A stretch of DNA of 64,000 nucleotides. Source: Mycobacterium sp. GA-1199. GTDB lineage: Bacteria > Actinomycetota > Actinomycetes > Mycobacteriales > Mycobacteriaceae. The DNA lies in assembly GCF_001500045.1 (NCBI RefSeq), contig NZ_LQIX01000023.1, forward strand, positions 62,001 through 126,000, in the 5' to 3' direction. The notes beneath the pieces were generated by a model. The model saw nothing but the letters and a program-made list of their open reading frames with translations. It was not told where the DNA came from and searched no databases. The position numbers and the translations under genes were made by a program. This document shows positions 53,432 to 63,082 of this stretch, one piece after another (position 1 is the stretch's first letter; the number at the start of each line of letters is the position of its first letter).

Positions 53432-53850
53432 ATCGCGCGCTGTCGACGGGGTTCGGTTTCGTCATGGTGGCTGCGGCCGCGCTATCCGCTGACGATATTG
53501 CGCTGGTGGTGTGTGGCGTTGCGGTGGTCATGGTGCTGCTGGGCAATGTGTTTCGAGTAGCTGCCACCTTGGCGGTGCTGTTGACGGCTGCGGCGATCGT
53601 GATGGCATCGGCGAGTCCGGTGTTGGCGGCGCTGTGCGGTTTGTCGGGTGCGGCGTATCTGGTGTTGCGGCATACCGCCGACGTCACCGTGCCGACTGTC
53701 GTGGGGGCACTGGGGTTTACAAGTATCGCTTTGACGGCGGTTCTGCTCTCACCGGAGTTGCCGTGGTTGCCGTTGGCGGCGCCGCTCGCGGTGTTGGCGG
53801 TCGTCGTGCTCGCGACGCGGCCGTTCTGGTTGAGCGCATCGGAGCGGTGA
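53428..53850 (+). CDS. MoxR-operon integral membrane protein
   Basis: 140 residues that are almost entirely hydrophobic, four to six helices (FVMVAAAALSADDIALVV, VVMVLLGNVFRVAATLAVLL). Last gene of the five-gene operon, with a GTGA overlap to the DUF58 gene. No function is known. Confidence 0.78.
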   Translation: MNRALSTGFGFVMVAAAALSADDIALVVCGVAVVMVLLGNVFRVAATLAVLLTAAAIVMASASPVLAALCGLSGAAYLVLRHTADVTVPTVVGALGFTSIALTAVLLSPELPWLPLAAPLAVLAVVVLATRPFWLSASER

Positions 53851-53939
53851 ACCAGGCGCCACTCGACGCAGATGCGTGCCTACGCGCGCATTTCTGATGA
53901 GTCAACGCGGTGTCATACCCCGGTGGCATACTCGAACGC

Positions 53940-55625
53940 ATGTTCGGATCGGAGTTTGGGGCTGCTGACGATGGGTCGGTGGTGGCGGCGATCCAGGAGT
54001 GCGCGCGCGCTGAGGCGGTGTGGGCCGCGCGGCGGTTGGCCGCCGTTGCGGAGTTGACCGCGCGCTACACCGAACCCGATGAGGAACGCGAGCATTTGGC
54101 CGTCGATGGGTGGCGGATGGCCTCGGCGGAGGTTTCAGCGGCGATGCGGGTCGGGGATCGGGCCGCATCGGGGCAGATGTGTATTGCGATGGCGCTGCGT
54201 GAGCGGCTCCCCAAGGTGGCGGCCCTGTTCGCCCGGGGGCAGTTGAGTGCGGCGATGGTGTCGGCGATTACCTGGCGCACTCAGCTGGTCGTGGATTCGC
54301 AGACCGCCGAGCGCATCGACACCGCGATTGCCGCGCGCGCCGGTGCGTGGGGGGTGTTGTCGGTGGCGCGGTTGGAAGCAGCCATCGATGCGGTGGTCGA
54401 TCAGTACGATCCCGATGCGCGCCGGCGCCTGCGTGAGGCCGCCCGTAACCGTGATGTGCGGGTGGGCAAGCGCGATGACGTGACCGGCACGATGTCGTTG
54501 TGGGGCCGGTTGAGCACCGCTGATGGAGAACTGCTCGAGCGTCGGCTGGCCCAAATGGCCAGCCAGGTGTGCCCCGATGATCCGCGTACCACCGGGCAGC
54601 GGCGCTCCGAAGCGATCGGGGCGATCGCCGCGGGTGCTGAAGGTTTGAGTTGCCGGTGCGGCAACCCGCAGTGCCCCTCGCCGGGCACGACGATGCCCGC
54701 GCAGCCCACTTCCTCATCAACATCATCACTGACGCCACCACCGTTGACGCAGCACAAGCCGAAACCGCGCCAACACCAGCCGAAACCGCGCCAGAGCCGG
54801 CCGAACCCGCGCCAGCACAAGCCGAACCCGCCCCAGATCCGGCCGAAGCCGCAACCGGGCCAGAGACTGAGCAGCAGTCGCCGCCTGCGGCAGGCCCGCA
54901 GCCCGCCGAGCACCCGGCGCCCTCAACCAGGCCCAAGGCGCAGCCGCCTGCGGCGTTGATCATCGGTGGTGGGGTGATCCCGACACCATTGTTGGCTGAG
55001 CTGATCCGCAACGGAGCCAAAATCCAGCCGGTGCCCCAGCCCCAGACCGCCCCTGGCAATGGTTATCGGCCCTCGCCCACCACCGCGCGGTTTGTCCGGA
55101 TGCGCGATATGACGTGTCGGTTCCCCGGATGCACGCGCCCAGCCGAGTTCTGCGATTTCGACCACACCACGCCCTATCCGGCCGGGCCCACCCATCCCTC
55201 CAACATCAAATGCCTGTGTCGAATTCATCACCTGCTCAAGACCTTTGGCGGGTGGGGCGATCAGCAGCACCCCGATGGGACCGTGCTGTGGACCGCACCC
55301 TCGGGGCGAACCTATCTCACCCACCCGGGGAGTCGATTGTTTTACCCCGGCTGGGACACCACCACCGCCACCCTGCCCACCATCACCCCACCCGCAGCGC
55401 GCGCCGACAAAGCCGCGATGATGCCGCGTCGACGACGAACACGAGCCCGACCGGCTCCAACGAATCACACGCGAACGCGCCCTCAACGCCCTCGACCGCC
55501 AGCGCAGCAGCAGGCCCACACCCGCGGCCACCCAACCCAGCAGACCCCCACCCGTCGACGACGCATACAACATCACCGTCGACGCCGGCATCCCCACCGC
55601 CGACCCCGACCCCCCACCGTTCTGA
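53940..55625 (+). pseudogene. 13E12/DUF222 HNH endonuclease-like gene with two frameshifts
   Basis: From ATG at 53940 the frame encodes a DUF222 domain (AIQECARAEAVWAARRLAAV...) to about 54690, where [13 protein letters not shown] ends sense. Family-like sequence resumes in the frame one base back ([19 protein letters not shown]), with a Pro/Glu/Ala repeat and the HNH domain [31 protein letters not shown]. Near 55430 it returns to the first frame ([19 protein letters not shown]) and ends at TGA 55623. Two compensating shifts leave no intact product; degenerate 13E12 copies are common in mycobacteria, so decay is the simplest reading. Sequencing error at either site is the alternative. Confidence 0.75.
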
Positions 55626-55739
55626 CCAACTCGTCGCCTCGGCGAAGGCTGAAGGCGTCTTGACGAGGATGGGCCGTCTTGGGATGAACCAGTCCGGTCA
55701 CTCGCGGACGGGGACCCAGCCCGATATCTTCTTGGGATC

Positions 55740-55758
55740 GCTTACCGGTCGGGTAAGC
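55740..55758. promoter_or_regulatory. Inverted repeat upstream of the MHS transporter
   Basis: GCTTACC (55740-55746) and GGTAAGC (55752-55758) pair perfectly around GGTCG, 38 bases before the transporter ATG. A further GCTTAC is at 55777-55782. The position suggests an operator for the transporter; no regulator gene is adjacent. The rest of the gap from 55626 holds no gene. Confidence 0.5.
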
Positions 55759-55795
55759 GAAATGCTCAGCGCAGCGCTTACTTTCGGGAGGTCGG

Positions 55796-57100
55796 ATGCC
55801 AAGCGATGTGCGCAAGGCGGTCACGGGCGCGTCTATCGGAAACGCGGTCGAGTGGTTCGACTTCGCGATCTACGGCTTCCTGGCGACGTTCATCGCGGCC
55901 AACTTCTTCCCGGCGGGCAACGAGACGGCGGCGCTGCTGAACACGTTCGCAATATTCGCGGCCGCCTTCTTCATGCGGCCGCTCGGCGGATTCGTCTTCG
56001 GACCGCTGGGCGACAAGCTCGGCAGGCAACGGGTGTTGGCATTGGTGATCCTGCTGATGTCGGGAGCGACCGTACTCATCGGCGTGCTGCCCACCTACGC
56101 GTCGATCGGTGTCGCCGCGCCGCTGCTGCTTCTGCTCCTGCGTTGCCTGCAGGGCTTCTCGGCAGGAGGTGAATACGGCGGGGGCGCCGTCTATCTCGCG
56201 GAGTTCGCATCTGAACGCCGCCGCGGACTGACCATCACTTTCATGGCGTGGTCCGGCGTGCTGGGCTTCCTGCTCGGCTCCATCACCGTGACCCTGCTCC
56301 AGGCGCTGTTGCCCACCGAGGCGATGGAAAGCTACGGCTGGCGCATCCCGTTCCTGATCGCGGGCCCGCTGGGTCTCGTCGGCCTCTACATTCGGCTGCG
56401 CCTCGACGACACACCGCACTTCGCCGAACTCAGCAAGACCGACCGCGTCGTCGAGTCACCGCTGCGGGAGGCGCTCACGACGTCATGGCGGCCGATCCTG
56501 CAAGTCATCGGCATGTTCATCGTCTTCAACGTCGGCTACTACGTCGTGTTCACGTTCCTGCCGACCTACTTCATCAAGACGCTCCAGTTCTCCAAGACAG
56601 ACGCGTTCCTGTCGGTCACGCTGGCCAGCCTCGTCGCGCTCATCCTCATCCTTCCGCTGGCCGCATTGTCGGACCGGATCGGCCGCCGTCCAATGCTGAT
56701 CGCCGGATCGGTGGCCTTCGCGGTTCTCGGCTATCCGCTCTTCCTGCTGCTGAACTCCGGGTCGCTGGTCGCCGCGATCGCCGCCCACTGCGGACTGGCG
56801 GTCATCGAGTCGATCTACGTCTCCACCGCAGTGTCGGCGGGCGTCGAACTGTTCGCCACCACCGTGCGCTACAGCGGATTCTCGATCGGCTACAACATCT
56901 GCGTCGCCGGATTCGGCGGTACCACCCCGTACGTCGTCACCTGGCTGACCGCCGAGACCGGCAACGACCTCGCACCCGCGTGGTATCTGATCGTCGCCGC
57001 GGTCGTCTCACTCGCGACGATCATCACGCTACGAGAATCTGCAGGCCAACCACTCGCGCAGACCGCGGATCGCCAAGCCGAGACTAGGGTGGGTCCATGA
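55796..57100 (+). CDS. MFS metabolite:H+ symporter (ProP/MHS family)
   Basis: 434 residues with about twelve helices. [20 protein letters not shown] and [20 protein letters not shown] are the MHS-family signatures, [20 protein letters not shown] the third; DRIGRRPML is the loop between the halves. Members take up organic acids or osmolytes. GGGAGG precedes the ATG, and an inverted repeat lies upstream. Its TGA overlaps the ATG of the next small gene. Confidence 0.89.
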   Translation: MPSDVRKAVTGASIGNAVEWFDFAIYGFLATFIAANFFPAGNETAALLNTFAIFAAAFFMRPLGGFVFGPLGDKLGRQRVLALVILLMSGATVLIGVLPTYASIGVAAPLLLLLLRCLQGFSAGGEYGGGAVYLAEFASERRRGLTITFMAWSGVLGFLLGSITVTLLQALLPTEAMESYGWRIPFLIAGPLGLVGLYIRLRLDDTPHFAELSKTDRVVESPLREALTTSWRPILQVIGMFIVFNVGYYVVFTFLPTYFIKTLQFSKTDAFLSVTLASLVALILILPLAALSDRIGRRPMLIAGSVAFAVLGYPLFLLLNSGSLVAAIAAHCGLAVIESIYVSTAVSAGVELFATTVRYSGFSIGYNICVAGFGGTTPYVVTWLTAETGNDLAPAWYLIVAAVVSLATIITLRESAGQPLAQTADRQAETRVGP

Positions 57101-57372
57101 AGCTTCGCGTGATGCCGTACGTCACGGTCGAGATCGACGATCGGTTGCGTCGCCGCGTGCGATCCGCCGGCGAGCGACTTCGCGTCAATGTGCGCGCTTA
57201 CCTGTTGAGCGCTGCCGACGACGTCGACACGGCCAGCGACAAGGTCCGCGGTCTGTGTGACCGGGCGGTCGACCGCGTCGACACGGTCGTCGCCACCGTC
57301 AGCGACCGGATCGCCCCCGAACACGAGGCACCATCGCTGCGCGTGGTCGCCGGCGGCCGCGAGGCCAGTTAG
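57097..57372 (+). CDS. Small hypothetical protein coupled to the transporter
   Basis: 91 residues with an ATGA overlap to the transporter. [20 protein letters not shown] resembles a ribbon-helix-helix or short DNA-binding start, followed by an amphipathic helix with [20 protein letters not shown]. Not recognised. The coupling suggests that it is made together with the symporter. Confidence 0.6.
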   Translation: MKLRVMPYVTVEIDDRLRRRVRSAGERLRVNVRAYLLSAADDVDTASDKVRGLCDRAVDRVDTVVATVSDRIAPEHEAPSLRVVAGGREAS

Positions 57373-57391
57373 CGCCGCGAGGTCGGACGGG

Positions 57392-57742
57392 TCAGCCGGC
57401 CCGCGCGGTGCGCCCGCCGACCAGGAAACCGGCGGCGAGCACGACCAAACCGATGATCGCCAGGGGGATCGACCACATGCGCCGGTCGGAGACCGCCGAA
57501 TGGCACTGCGCGACATAGTCCGGCGGATCCTCCGTCAGCTCATCGATGATCGGCAGGTTCTTCAACTGGTTCGGATCGTTGCTGTTGGCCTGGCTGGCTT
57601 CGGTGTCGTCCGCGGCGATGGCGTTGCCACACGAGATCTTCTGATTGTCCGGTCCGGAGATCGAGACCGGGACCAGCAAAGCGATGACTCCGACCAAGAG
57701 GACCACCGCACCGACCAGTACAAGCAAACGTCGCAGGTTCAT
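57392..57742 (-). CDS. Two-helix membrane protein
   Basis: 116 residues: N-terminal helix LLVLVGAVVLLVGVIALLVP, an extracytoplasmic part of about 55 residues with two cysteines (KISCGN, AQCHSA) and a C-terminal helix PLAIIGLVVLAAGFLVGG. Reads towards the 57097 gene. Function unknown. Confidence 0.74.
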   Translation of the reverse strand: MNLRRLLVLVGAVVLLVGVIALLVPVSISGPDNQKISCGNAIAADDTEASQANSNDPNQLKNLPIIDELTEDPPDYVAQCHSAVSDRRMWSIPLAIIGLVVLAAGFLVGGRTARAG

Positions 57743-57890
57743 GATCGGTTTGATGCCCCGATAGGTGGGGCACCAAACCTCGCAACGGTCACCGCCGCCG
57801 AGCCAGGCGGGCGAGTCCGCGGTCCGTAATGTTGTGCTTGTCCGATCCGCAGTCGGGCCGGGAAGGAGCCAACGCTTTGGTAGGCCACTC

Positions 57891-58817
57891 GTGGTAGAGC
57901 AGGGTGTCGTAGTCCTGCTCGCCCTGCTCGCCGCGGTCTTCTTGGCGATCGGCATCGTGGTTCGGCAGCGCGCCACCATGGACGTCCCGGAGGAGCACGG
58001 CGTCAGCACCGTGATGGTGATGACGCTGCTGCGCAGACCACTGTGGTGGGCCGGCACGGCCGCCGCACTGGCGGGCTATGGCTTTCAAGCCCTCGCCCTG
58101 ATCAATGGATCGTTGCTACTGGTGCAGCCGATCCTGGTCTCGGCTCTCCTGTTCGCTCTGCCGCTGAGCGCCCGGCTCGCCAACCGCCGCGTCACCCGCG
58201 GCGAGTGGATGTGGGCGGTGGTACTCACCGCGGCGCTGGCGGTGTTCGTGGTGCTGGCCAAGACCCGACCCGGCGACTACGAGGCGTCCGTTCCCTTGTC
58301 CGCGCTCGTGGCCGTCGTCTGCACCGGTTTCGTGACGGCGTGTGTGATCTTGGCCGTCCGCACCGCGGGATGGAGACGTGCGGTGCTGCTCGCGGTCGCC
58401 GTCGGATTGCTGTTCGGAGTGGTCGCGCTACTGACGAAGATCGTGATGTTCCTGCTCGCCAACGGCGGAGTGGGCAAGGTGATCACCACCCCGGCGCTCT
58501 ACCTGCTCCTCGTGCTGGGCGTCCTTGCGGTGTTTCTGCAACAGTCCGCATTCCACGCCGGGTCCCTGCAGACCTCGGTGCCGACGATGCTGGTGTTCGA
58601 ACCGGTGGTCGCCGTCGTGCTGGGGGCGGTGGTCCTCGGCGAGCACATGACCGTCGGCGGCGTGAAGGCTGTCGCGATCTCAGCCGCCGTCGTCGCGATG
58701 GCGGCGGCCACGATCGCGCTCGGTCGCGAGGAGGGCGCGCTCGAAGAGGAGCTCGAGGCGGAGGCCGCCGCAGAGGCCGCCGCAGAGGCCGCCGCGGCGT
58801 CGAAGCGCGGCCCCTGA
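57891..58817 (+). CDS. DMT-superfamily transporter
   Basis: 308 residues, about ten helices (VVVLLALLAAVFLAIGIVVR, ALALINGSLLLVQPILVSAL, LGVLAVFLQQSAFHAGSLQT). The paired-repeat layout is that of EamA-like drug/metabolite exporters. GTG at 57891 is used; the upstream part is poorly defined. The C-terminus ends in an EAAAEAAAEAAAA helix after the last transmembrane segment. Confidence 0.8.
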   Translation: MVEQGVVVLLALLAAVFLAIGIVVRQRATMDVPEEHGVSTVMVMTLLRRPLWWAGTAAALAGYGFQALALINGSLLLVQPILVSALLFALPLSARLANRRVTRGEWMWAVVLTAALAVFVVLAKTRPGDYEASVPLSALVAVVCTGFVTACVILAVRTAGWRRAVLLAVAVGLLFGVVALLTKIVMFLLANGGVGKVITTPALYLLLVLGVLAVFLQQSAFHAGSLQTSVPTMLVFEPVVAVVLGAVVLGEHMTVGGVKAVAISAAVVAMAAATIALGREEGALEEELEAEAAAEAAAEAAAASKRGP

Positions 58818-58825
58818 CGGCGAAG

Positions 58826-59635
58826 CTACGGCCCGCCGGATCGACGCTCCTCGTTCGCCATTGCCGTCCACAACAGCCGAGCAGCGTCACGCGCCGACTG
58901 CTGAGGAGCGATCGGCTCAGCGACACCTGGCTGCTGGGCCGGACGACCGCTGATGTGTTCCAACAACGCCACCGCCAGCTCGCGCAGTTTGACGTTGAAC
59001 TCCTGGCTCGCGCGACGCAGCATGCTCCACGCCTGCTCGGCGTCGCAGCCGACCAATCCCATCAACGCGCCCTTGGCCTGCTCGATGGCGCCGCGAGACT
59101 GCAGCGCGGCCAACAAATCCTCGAACGCGGCCTCGTTCTGGGCGGCGGTGGTGACCAGTGCCGCTGAGACGAGTTGCTCGTAAGCGATCAGCGTCGTAAC
59201 CGTGATCGCCGAGGCCGGCTCGGTCAACGTGCACGACAAGACGATTGCCGCGTCCTCGCGCCAGAACCCCGGCACCGCCGCCGCTCCGTGAACAGCTTTC
59301 AACTCGGCGGTGATCCCATTGGCCTGCTCGGACGCCGCATCGAATGTCAGTTCGGGCCAACGGTCATCGGTCCACAGATCGAGGCTCAGCACCGGCACCT
59401 GATGAGTCAGCGCGTCGGCGACCGGACCGCCCAGTCCCGACAGCTGCACGGCGATCATCTCGCCTTCGACACCGAGCGTCGCGAGGGCTGATACGTCTTC
59501 GTTGAAACGCTTGTCTTGAACGGTGACAGCGACGCCCAGGGTGTTGGTCAGGTCGGCCTGCAATCGTTGCAGGATCCGATGCAACAGCGTGATCAGCTCG
59601 GGGTGCTGGCGAGGCTGAAAACTCGGTGCTGGCAC
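58826..59635 (-). CDS. GAF-ANTAR sensor/antiterminator protein
   Basis: 269 residues from GTG at 59635. A sensory domain of GAF type fills residues 1-170 (TVQDKRFNEDVSAL, ALTHQVPVLSLDLWTDDRWP); the C-terminal ANTAR domain is seen in LLAALQSRGAIEQAKGALMG, LVGCDAEQAWSMLRRASQEF and NVKLRELAVALL. Likely an RNA-binding antiterminator. Ten bases after the STAS gene stop on the same strand, so co-transcribed. Confidence 0.84.
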   Translation of the reverse strand: MPAPSFQPRQHPELITLLHRILQRLQADLTNTLGVAVTVQDKRFNEDVSALATLGVEGEMIAVQLSGLGGPVADALTHQVPVLSLDLWTDDRWPELTFDAASEQANGITAELKAVHGAAAVPGFWREDAAIVLSCTLTEPASAITVTTLIAYEQLVSAALVTTAAQNEAAFEDLLAALQSRGAIEQAKGALMGLVGCDAEQAWSMLRRASQEFNVKLRELAVALLEHISGRPAQQPGVAEPIAPQQSARDAARLLWTAMANEERRSGGP

Positions 59636-59645
59636 GGCTATCCGC

Positions 59646-59957
59646 TCAATCGACGACGGTGACCGTCGCGACCTTGTCGAGGCCGGAGATACCGAGCAGC
59701 GTGGTGATCGGCCCGTACGTCGGCACCACCAGCTCCAGTTTGGCGTTCGCCGCGACAGAGAACAGCTCCCGCAAGGCTGCGCTGTCGCAATAGGTGACCC
59801 CGGTGAGGTCGACCGTGACGGAGGAATTGGCCGCGACCGCCCGCGACAACACGTCGCTGAACTCGTCGACGTTCGCCAAGTCGATCTCACCGACCGCGGT
59901 GACGACCGGGGGCGTCTCAGCGCCCCCGGACTCGAGCCGGAACTGGTTGCGGGTCAC
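59646..59957 (-). CDS. STAS-domain anti-sigma factor antagonist
   Basis: 103 residues from GTG at 59957; GTG at 59990 would add eleven. TAVGEIDLANVDEFSDVLSR and LTGVTYCDSAALRELFSVAA match the STAS fold, with S in CDSAAL at the usual phosphorylation position. It would be released from, or bound to, an anti-sigma kinase such as the C-terminal domain of the next gene. Confidence 0.82.
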   Translation of the reverse strand: MTRNQFRLESGGAETPPVVTAVGEIDLANVDEFSDVLSRAVAANSSVTVDLTGVTYCDSAALRELFSVAANAKLELVVPTYGPITTLLGISGLDKVATVTVVD

Positions 59958-60158
59958 TACTTTCAGTCCCCCACCGTCAACGAGCCACACCGATGGACGG
60001 CAGCGTGAGCGAATCCGATCACAGAACCTCCCGATGTCCTAGCGGCCCCACCGCCCCTGCGCACGCCAAACAGTCCGCATCGCTGCCTCTTCCCGACAGA
60101 CATTCCTTGCCGATAGTTTTAATACCACGGCGGCGGTGTCCAGGCGGGCAGAGCTGGT

Positions 60159-62126
60159 TCAAACTCGAATCTCCGGTAAGTGAAACGTCATATCCACGGT
60201 GGTGCCGGCCGCTGTGCCGTCGAGGTCTACGCGATCGCTGACGGCGCGCATCAACAACAGGCCGCGGCCCCGGGTGCCGGGGTCGGGGGGCGGCGGCTTC
60301 CACGATCCGAAGTCGGTGACCCGCATGTGGATCGCCGCGTCGTGAATCTCGGCCTCGACGCGCACGCGTCCTGGCTCATGACCGCGGTAGGCGTGCTCCA
60401 CGCTGTTTGAACAAGCCTCGTTGACGACGAGGATGAGATCCGACGTCGATTCGTCCGAGGCGCCGTTGGCCGCCAGCCACGCCGCCAATTTGTGCCGGAT
60501 CTCGGTCAACTTCGCCGCGGTCGCGGTGTCGTCGATGACGAGGGAGGCCTTCGGCGACCGGTAGATCACGATCGCCACGTCGTCATCGAAACCGCCGTCG
60601 GGTACCAGCGCGCTCAGCACCGCGTCGGCGACGCCCTCGATCGGCAGGCTCGCGGTATCGGCCAATACCGCGGACATCCGGTCGATCTGGGAGTCGATCG
60701 ACCGGTCACGGCGTTCGACCAGGCCGTCGGTGTAGAGCATCAGCGTCGAGCCCGCGGGCAAGGGATGCGTCGTCTGGGGCCGGGGCCGGGAATGGGTCAC
60801 GGCGAGCGGGACCGTAGTCGCCTGGTCGAGCAGTTGCGGCGGTGCGGTTCCCGACACCAGCACCGGCGGGACGTGACCGGCGCTGCTGTACTCCACGGTT
60901 GCCGACACGGTGTCGACGATCGCGACGAACACGGTGGTGCAGTAGGCGTCGGGGATGAACTCCGCGACCGAGTTGAGGTGTTCGAGCACCGTCGACGGTC
61001 GTGCCCCGGTGAGCAACAGGGCGCGTGTCGATGCGCGCAACTGCCCCATCACGGCGGCGGCAGCGAGGCCGCGGCCGACGCAGTCTCCGACCACGATCCC
61101 GATCCGGCCGTCACCGACGGGAAGGACGTCGTAGAAGTCGCCGCCGATCTCCAGTGGATGGACGGCAGGTTCGTAGCGCACGGCGAATCCGGGCGGCAGA
61201 TCGATCGGGGACAGCAGCGAGCGCTGCAGCGTCAGCGACGTCTCCCTGGCGCTCTCGAACTGCCGCACGTGCTGCAAGGCCGAGCTGAGGTGGCCGACGA
61301 GCGCCGAGACCAGGCGTCGGTCCTCGGGGCTGACCATCCGCGGAACGTTGTGCTCGAGGCACAGCACCATGTCCCGGGCACCCGACAGCACCGCGACGAA
61401 GCCCCTGGTGGTGCCCGCGCTGGGTACCGCGCCGACCGGCGTCACGGTCAGCGGGATCCAGGTTCGGGCGTCTTCGAACGTGCGACGCCAGTCCTCACCG
61501 AGGCCCCGCCATGAGCTCACCGCGGGTTCGCCGGCCACCCGAACGGTCGGCTCCTCACCCTCGGCCTGCGGCCACGTCACCGTGATCAGGCGCTGTGCGT
61601 CCAGCGGCACGCGGCACTGCGCGAGCGTTATCGCCAGCACCTCGTCGACGTCCTTGGCGACGCTCACGGCCGTCGCCAACCGCGCCATCGCCCGGTCGCG
61701 CTCCGCTGCTGCCCGGGGCGCAGTGATATCGCGGATGGTGCCGACGTAGAGACCGCGCCGCGAGTGGTGGTCCGGGACGGCGTTGATGCTTATCGCGACC
61801 CACCGCGTTCGTCCATCGCGGTGCCTGATCTTGGTTTCGGCGGTCAGGCGGCCCTCGCGGACCAGGGTGGCCCTACGATCGTCGGCCGCGACCCCGTCGA
61901 CCGCCCAGGGATGCGGCATCGGATAGGGCAAGCCGTCCTGACCGTAACCGGTGATCTCCGCGAAGGCGTCGTTGATCTCGACCACGCAGCCCGTGGCGTC
62001 GGTGACGAAGAAGCCCTCTTGCAGCGAGTTGACCAACGCGCCGCGGAACACGTCGCGATCGGCGAGATCGTCGGCTCTCGCCCGTTCGCGCTCGTAGCGC
62101 TGGTAAAAATCTGCGGTGTCGGTCAT
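60159..62126 (-). CDS. PAS-GAF-PP2C-HATPase sigma-regulatory protein (RsbU/RsbW fusion)
   Basis: 655 residues, resembling M. tuberculosis Rv1364c without its STAS tail. A PAS domain (residues about 25-140: VTDATGCVVEINDAFAEITG), a GAF-like part (150-285), a SpoIIE-type PP2C phosphatase (about 310-500: VHPLEIGGDFYDVLPVG, VVGDCVGRGLAAAA, LMLYTDGLVERRD) and an RsbW-like kinase (510-650: LILVVNEACSNSVEHAY with the N-box and GRGLLLMRAVSDRVDL). It can add and remove phosphate from STAS antagonists, here the separate STAS genes on either side. Confidence 0.88.
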   Translation of the reverse strand: MTDTADFYQRYERERARADDLADRDVFRGALVNSLQEGFFVTDATGCVVEINDAFAEITGYGQDGLPYPMPHPWAVDGVAADDRRATLVREGRLTAETKIRHRDGRTRWVAISINAVPDHHSRRGLYVGTIRDITAPRAAAERDRAMARLATAVSVAKDVDEVLAITLAQCRVPLDAQRLITVTWPQAEGEEPTVRVAGEPAVSSWRGLGEDWRRTFEDARTWIPLTVTPVGAVPSAGTTRGFVAVLSGARDMVLCLEHNVPRMVSPEDRRLVSALVGHLSSALQHVRQFESARETSLTLQRSLLSPIDLPPGFAVRYEPAVHPLEIGGDFYDVLPVGDGRIGIVVGDCVGRGLAAAAVMGQLRASTRALLLTGARPSTVLEHLNSVAEFIPDAYCTTVFVAIVDTVSATVEYSSAGHVPPVLVSGTAPPQLLDQATTVPLAVTHSRPRPQTTHPLPAGSTLMLYTDGLVERRDRSIDSQIDRMSAVLADTASLPIEGVADAVLSALVPDGGFDDDVAIVIYRSPKASLVIDDTATAAKLTEIRHKLAAWLAANGASDESTSDLILVVNEACSNSVEHAYRGHEPGRVRVEAEIHDAAIHMRVTDFGSWKPPPPDPGTRGRGLLLMRAVSDRVDLDGTAAGTTVDMTFHLPEIRV

Positions 62127-62309
62127 GTTCGCGGCAGTCGGCCCTTCCAGCTCGCGCTCACACCGGAATCACCCAGCGCACAAGTCTGTCCTCGACATTA
62201 GCCTGCGTATCGCAGCATCAACCGCTGAAGCACTGATCTGTGTCAGGGCGCGACGGGTTAAGCTCGCCCCATTGCCGTCGTGGTGGCGGCGCGTACCGGA
62301 GGACCACCG

Positions 62310-62669
62310 TTGTCACGTAATGAGCCGATAAGCACTTCGATCTCCCACGAGGACGGCATCGCTGTGTTGACGGTCGGCGGTGACGTCGACCTCGCCACGG
62401 TCCCGACGTTCCAGGCGGCGATCACCGAGGCGCTCACGCAGGAGCCCACCGCCCTCGTCGTCGACCTGCTGGCGGTGGACTTCCTCGCGTCGGCGGGGTT
62501 GCAGGCGCTGGTCGCGACACACGAAACCGTGAGCAAGTCAGCACGCTTCGCGGTGGTGGCCGACGGGCCGGCGACCAGCAGACCGATCCAGCTGACCGGG
62601 CTCGACCAGGTGTTCTCGCTGTATCCGACGCTGGCCGAGGCGCTCGGCGCGCTGAAGTCCGGCTCCTAA
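62310..62669 (+). CDS. STAS-domain anti-sigma factor antagonist
   Basis: 119 residues from TTG at 62310 with GGAGGA just upstream; GTG at 62280 is an alternative. VLTVGGDVDLATVPTFQAAI, then VVDLLAVDFLASAGLQALVA with S in LASAGL as the phospho-site. Divergent from the PAS-PP2C-kinase gene, with which it likely forms a partner-switch pair. The 183-base gap has no gene. Confidence 0.83.
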   Translation: MSRNEPISTSISHEDGIAVLTVGGDVDLATVPTFQAAITEALTQEPTALVVDLLAVDFLASAGLQALVATHETVSKSARFAVVADGPATSRPIQLTGLDQVFSLYPTLAEALGALKSGS

Positions 62670-62790
62670 TCCGCAGCGTCGCTAGCTGCGATTTCGAACT
62701 GAGCGCGGGTGCCGATCTTCGGTTAGAGTTCGAACGCCGGCTTTGATCTTGAAGCCTTCTGGCACCGGTCGCGACAGTTAGGACTGCAAC

Positions 62791-63057
62791 ATGAGGTCAG
62801 CTCGGATCGGTCGTCGCATCGCCGCCGTCGCGGGTGGTGCCGCCGCGGTCGCGATGGTCATGTTCAGCGCGTCGTGCTCCACCGAGGAGAAGGCGCCGGA
62901 AGAGACCACCACGACGACGACCACGACAACCACCACCGAGGCCCCGCCGCCGATCGAGACCACCGACAAGGCGCCGCGCCTCTCACCCGGGCCCAACCCC
63001 TTCTCGCCGACGGTGACTGCAACGCCGGCGCCGACTGCCATCCCTGGCGACAACTAG
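62791..63057 (+). CDS. Small Thr-rich lipoprotein
   Basis: 88 residues. Signal peptide with lipobox FSASC (cysteine about residue 29), a run of eleven threonines encoded by ACC/ACG/ACA repeats, and a Pro-rich tail. The threonine tract is a natural site for O-mannosylation. Function unknown; the next gene starts 26 bases on. Confidence 0.72.
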   Translation: MRSARIGRRIAAVAGGAAAVAMVMFSASCSTEEKAPEETTTTTTTTTTTEAPPPIETTDKAPRLSPGPNPFSPTVTATPAPTAIPGDN

Positions 63058-63082
63058 CCGTCCACCGATCCGGGTTCGCACG

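Noticed and set aside
53940..55625. Programmed ribosomal frameshifting in the 13E12 gene
   Set aside because: No slippery heptamer with a pseudoknot was evident and two opposite shifts would be needed; decay is simpler.
62911..62950. Trinucleotide repeat as a phase-variation switch
   Set aside because: Units of three bases change threonine number but not frame, so length change would not switch the gene off.
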